A DNA stretch of 64,000 nucleotides from the NCBI RefSeq assembly GCF_029625215.1, contig NZ_CP121197.1, positions 1,550,001 to 1,614,000 on the forward strand, given 5' to 3'. This stretch comes from Aurantibacillus circumpalustris (GTDB lineage: Bacteria; Bacteroidota; Bacteroidia; B-17B0; Aurantibacillaceae). The notes under the pieces are model-generated. The model had not been told where the DNA came from. It saw only the letters and a list, made by a program, of their open reading frames with translations, and searched no databases. Shown here piece by piece: positions 61,741-64,000 of this stretch; within the stretch, counting starts at the first letter, position 1, and every line of letters begins with the position of its first letter. A program made the translations under genes and the position numbers.

Positions 61741-63405
61741 TTAAATAGAAACCAATAGTGCTGTTTGGTTTACGATTTGCGCTTTGTTTGTTCCATTATA
61801 AGAGGCTATAAAATGGTGTTTGCCTTCTTGAATAATTCCGGTGTCAACAAAGTGATTGAAATCAAAATTTATTTCAATGATTGTAAATCTTAATTTATGA
61901 TGATTGAGTTTTAAATGTTCAATCAATTTATTCCTTTCTGGTCTTGCAATTTCTTCCAAAAACAAAACTTGTGGCTTTACCTTGAAATGCAGATAATAGT
62001 CAATCGCAATCAGCTGTTTTAAAACAATGTCGCTGGGATATTCTTTTTCCGCATAAGCAGTAACAATTTCAAAAACATCATTTAAAGAGTATTTGTGGTA
62101 ATCACGAATGGTTCCAAAATATTTTCCGAGCCCTAATAAAAAATCAAAAATACTGTAGCGGTTTGCAACATACCTCAATGTGTGTGTGGCTTTTTTACTA
62201 TTCCAATAAATTTCCAAAGCGTTTTCGAGTTTTACAATATCTGCTAATTGTTCCTTACTTAAATATTTGCTTTGAATAATTTGGTAAGGCGGTTCAGGAT
62301 CGTAAACAAACTCATGTTGTTCTTTATTCCGCATCGTGGTACCTTTGAGAAATTTAAGAAATCCCAATTGCATTTCAGGCGCAAATAATTTAAAGGTTTC
62401 TTCAATACTGTATTTAATATCCTCCCAATAATCCAAAGGCAAACCTACAATCAAATCAAGGTGCATCTCCACCTTATAATCCAGCTGTTTAATAATACTC
62501 TTTGTTTTTTCAAAACTTTGTTTGCGACTAACTTCTAAATTAGCTTTTTGATTTACGGTTTGAATACCAATTTCGAAACGAAATAAATCTTTTGGAACAT
62601 TGTCGTGAATAAATTGAATAATATCCGGATGAAGAATGTCTGCCGTTATTTCAAATTGAAAAACATTTTCTGGTCGATGGTGTTCTAAAATAAATTTAAA
62701 TATATCAAGCGTAAAATCACGTTTAATATTAAAGGTTCGGTCTAAAAACTTAATCACCTTTCCATGTTGCATCATGTAAAGGAGCGTTGCCTTAATACTC
62801 GCGTCTGGTAAATAACGTACTTTGTTATCGAGACTCGCTAAACAAAATTCGCATTTATACGGACAGCCTCTTGATGTTTCAATGTATAATACCTTATTTA
62901 AAAGTTCTTCAGGTTTATCGAACCGATAAGGCATGCTCTCAGAATAATTTTTTAAATCAAACATGGGAGCCGTTGGATTTGCAATTATTTGTTCCTTATT
63001 TTTTCTTACCAGATTTGGAACTTGGTCGACATTAGGGAAGTTTTTTAGAAATTCAGCAAAACCCGTTTCGCCTTCTCCAACAATTATATAATCAATAAAA
63101 TCTTTTGCGATTACTTTTTCGTATTCATAACTCACTTCAGGTCCACCTAACAAAATTTTAATGTTTGGATTTATGGCTTTGATTTTTTTGCAGACTTCAA
63201 GAGTTTGGCTAATGTTCCAGATGTAACAGCTAAAAGCAACTACATTAAACACACTGCACTGTTCAGCTACATCATCTTTTGGTTCTTTAATAGTAAATTC
63301 TTTCCACTCAAGTCCGTCGTGATTTTGGTTTAATTCGTACAACAAACGAATGGCTAAATTCGTGTGAATGTATTTGGCATTTAAAGTGGTAAGTAATACG
63401 CGCAT
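61741..63405 (-). CDS. B12-binding-domain radical SAM protein (DUF4080 type)
   Basis: A 554-residue protein. The N-terminal domain (1 to about 140) has the cobalamin-binding-like Rossmann fold (LLTTLNAKYIHTNLAIRLL, KILLGGPEVSYEYEK, YIIVGEGETGF). The radical SAM core carries CxxxCxxC at about residues 178-185 (SRGCPYKCEFC) with typical downstream strands (FLDRTFNIKRDF, VEMHLDLIVGLPLDYWEDI). The C-terminal 190 residues match DUF4080-type proteins. It may modify an unknown substrate anaerobically; the B12-binding DxHxxG motif is not obvious, so cobalamin use is uncertain. Confidence 0.86.
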   Translation of the reverse strand: MRVLLTTLNAKYIHTNLAIRLLYELNQNHDGLEWKEFTIKEPKDDVAEQCSVFNVVAFSCYIWNISQTLEVCKKIKAINPNIKILLGGPEVSYEYEKVIAKDFIDYIIVGEGETGFAEFLKNFPNVDQVPNLVRKNKEQIIANPTAPMFDLKNYSESMPYRFDKPEELLNKVLYIETSRGCPYKCEFCLASLDNKVRYLPDASIKATLLYMMQHGKVIKFLDRTFNIKRDFTLDIFKFILEHHRPENVFQFEITADILHPDIIQFIHDNVPKDLFRFEIGIQTVNQKANLEVSRKQSFEKTKSIIKQLDYKVEMHLDLIVGLPLDYWEDIKYSIEETFKLFAPEMQLGFLKFLKGTTMRNKEQHEFVYDPEPPYQIIQSKYLSKEQLADIVKLENALEIYWNSKKATHTLRYVANRYSIFDFLLGLGKYFGTIRDYHKYSLNDVFEIVTAYAEKEYPSDIVLKQLIAIDYYLHFKVKPQVLFLEEIARPERNKLIEHLKLNHHKLRFTIIEINFDFNHFVDTGIIQEGKHHFIASYNGTNKAQIVNQTALLVSI

Positions 63406-63473
63406 GGGGCGTAAAGATACGTTTTTAGAATCGTTTTATTGAACAAAAATCGCAATCGGGAGCGATGCATCAG

Positions 63474-63704
63474 CTAAGGTGTAGGAGGCTTTTCTTTTAT
63501 CAACCCTTTTCCTTTTCTAAACACCCACCTGCCTAAAACGGTTAATAACAAAGGGAATATAATACTGCCTAATGTATACCCAATGCTTTCGGCTGTTGAA
63601 TCTAAAGAGGTAAAAACATCAAAGGCACGAACTAAGGCAACAATTGAAATAAGAATTAAAATGATGCCAATAATTAATAAGAGATATCCGCTTAATTTTT
63701 TCAT
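63474..63704 (-). CDS. Small two-helix membrane protein
   Basis: A 76-residue protein. I use the ATG at 63704, where the hydrophobic N-terminal helix begins (MKKLSGYLLLIIGIILILIS); the extension to 63779 overlaps the next gene. A second hydrophobic stretch (SIIFPLLLTVLGRWVF) follows a polar loop (TSLDSTAESIGY). A basic tail ends the protein. The function is unknown. Confidence 0.6.
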   Translation of the reverse strand: MKKLSGYLLLIIGIILILISIVALVRAFDVFTSLDSTAESIGYTLGSIIFPLLLTVLGRWVFRKGKGLIKEKPPTP

Positions 63705-63705
63705 C

Positions 63706-63933
63706 TTACTTTTTTGATGAAAAATTTGCGCCAACTTTATCACTGATAAAAGAGCCAAGCCCTTGACCCTTGGCAGCATGAAGTTTCATTTGCTCTACCA
63801 ATTGTTTCCCCGGTCTTTTATAATCAAACGTATAAATACCCGATTCACCATCAAATTTAATTTTGATATAGGTTTTGCCAATTTCATAGGCAACAACTCC
63901 TGAAGTACCTGAAAGATTTTTGTAAGTTTTCAT
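63706..63933 (-). CDS. KTSC-like small protein
   Basis: A 75-residue protein with a beta-rich start (VVAYEIGKTYIKIKFDGESG) and a central YTFDYKRPGKQLVEQMKLHA segment followed by GQGLGSFI, which resembles the KTSC domain family of short cytoplasmic proteins. It ends one base before the small membrane protein gene begins, so the two are probably co-transcribed. The 67 bases to the window end show nothing I can name. Confidence 0.65.
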   Translation of the reverse strand: MKTYKNLSGTSGVVAYEIGKTYIKIKFDGESGIYTFDYKRPGKQLVEQMKLHAAKGQGLGSFISDKVGANFSSKK

Positions 63934-64000
63934 TTAGTGCAAAGTAACCAAATACTAGTTGAAACCTGATTTTTATTTTTATTGTTTCGAAAGTTCTTGT

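Noticed and set aside
1-64000. tRNA, rRNA, transposase or prophage genes
   Set aside because: I looked for tRNA arms in the larger gaps and for integrase or transposase motifs in the proteins and found none.

Overview
The window looks like chromosomal DNA of a Bacteroidota bacterium, most plausibly a Flavobacteriales- or Sphingobacteriales-like lineage. The reasons are: low GC; Por secretion (type IX) C-terminal sorting domains of both type A and type B; a gliding lipoprotein GldH downstream of RicT; an RprX/RprY-like two-component pair; DUF3098, DUF4175, DUF349 and GH3-like genes; and several upstream sites matching the Bacteroidota sigma-ABfr promoter (TTTG, 17-23 nt, TAnnTTTG). I saw no rRNA, tRNA, prophage, transposase or CRISPR array. 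Most genes are housekeeping or cell-envelope genes, so this is a core region and not an island.

Layout. 1-2.6 kb: a minus-strand GDP-L-fucose operon (gmd, fcl) followed by a truncated outer-membrane protein. 2.7-5.6 kb: small envelope genes (DUF3098, uppP, ftsX, Bax-inhibitor-like). 5.8-9.5 kb: a giant repetitive type-B T9SS substrate. 9.6-11.9 kb: response regulator and histidine kinase. 12-16.5 kb: a lipoamide-dehydrogenase-like flavoprotein lacking its redox disulfide, divergent from a membrane pyrophosphatase fused to a YceI domain. 16.7-26 kb: a T9SS type A protein, xth, an orphan solute-binding lipoprotein, and a tightly packed ispD / PolX-like / GH3-like / propeller-like cluster. 26-34.8 kb: another T9SS type A protein, the DUF4175 protein with an overlapping anti-sigma-type ATPase, a TPR protein and a PLP desulfhydrase/deaminase. 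34.8-38.3 kb: two tandem secreted paralogues, then ricT-gldH.

38.4-48 kb: thiL-phhB-folB, a TonB-receptor-like outer-membrane protein, gmk, a DUF349 protein and a MutS2-like protein without Smr domain. The intergenic spaces here are unusually rich in structured repeats of three kinds (CCACATAG, CACGAATT and CTCTGTGCC types). 48.2-56.2 kb: an AddB-like nuclease whose start codon overlaps that of a divergent small gene, asnS, recF with a secreted protein, and a TPR protein with ribH. 56.2-64 kb: MoxR/VWA pair, lipoprotein, pentapeptide-repeat protein, YdeI-like protein, two paralogous collagen-motif lipoproteins, a B12-type radical SAM protein and two small genes.

The most notable observations are the pyrophosphatase-YceI fusion, the cysteine-less flavoprotein with a new C-terminal cysteine cluster, the PolX-like protein that has lost its polymerase carboxylates, the structured intergenic repeat families, and the CATG divergent start. 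All functional calls rest on reading motifs by eye; no database search was run.
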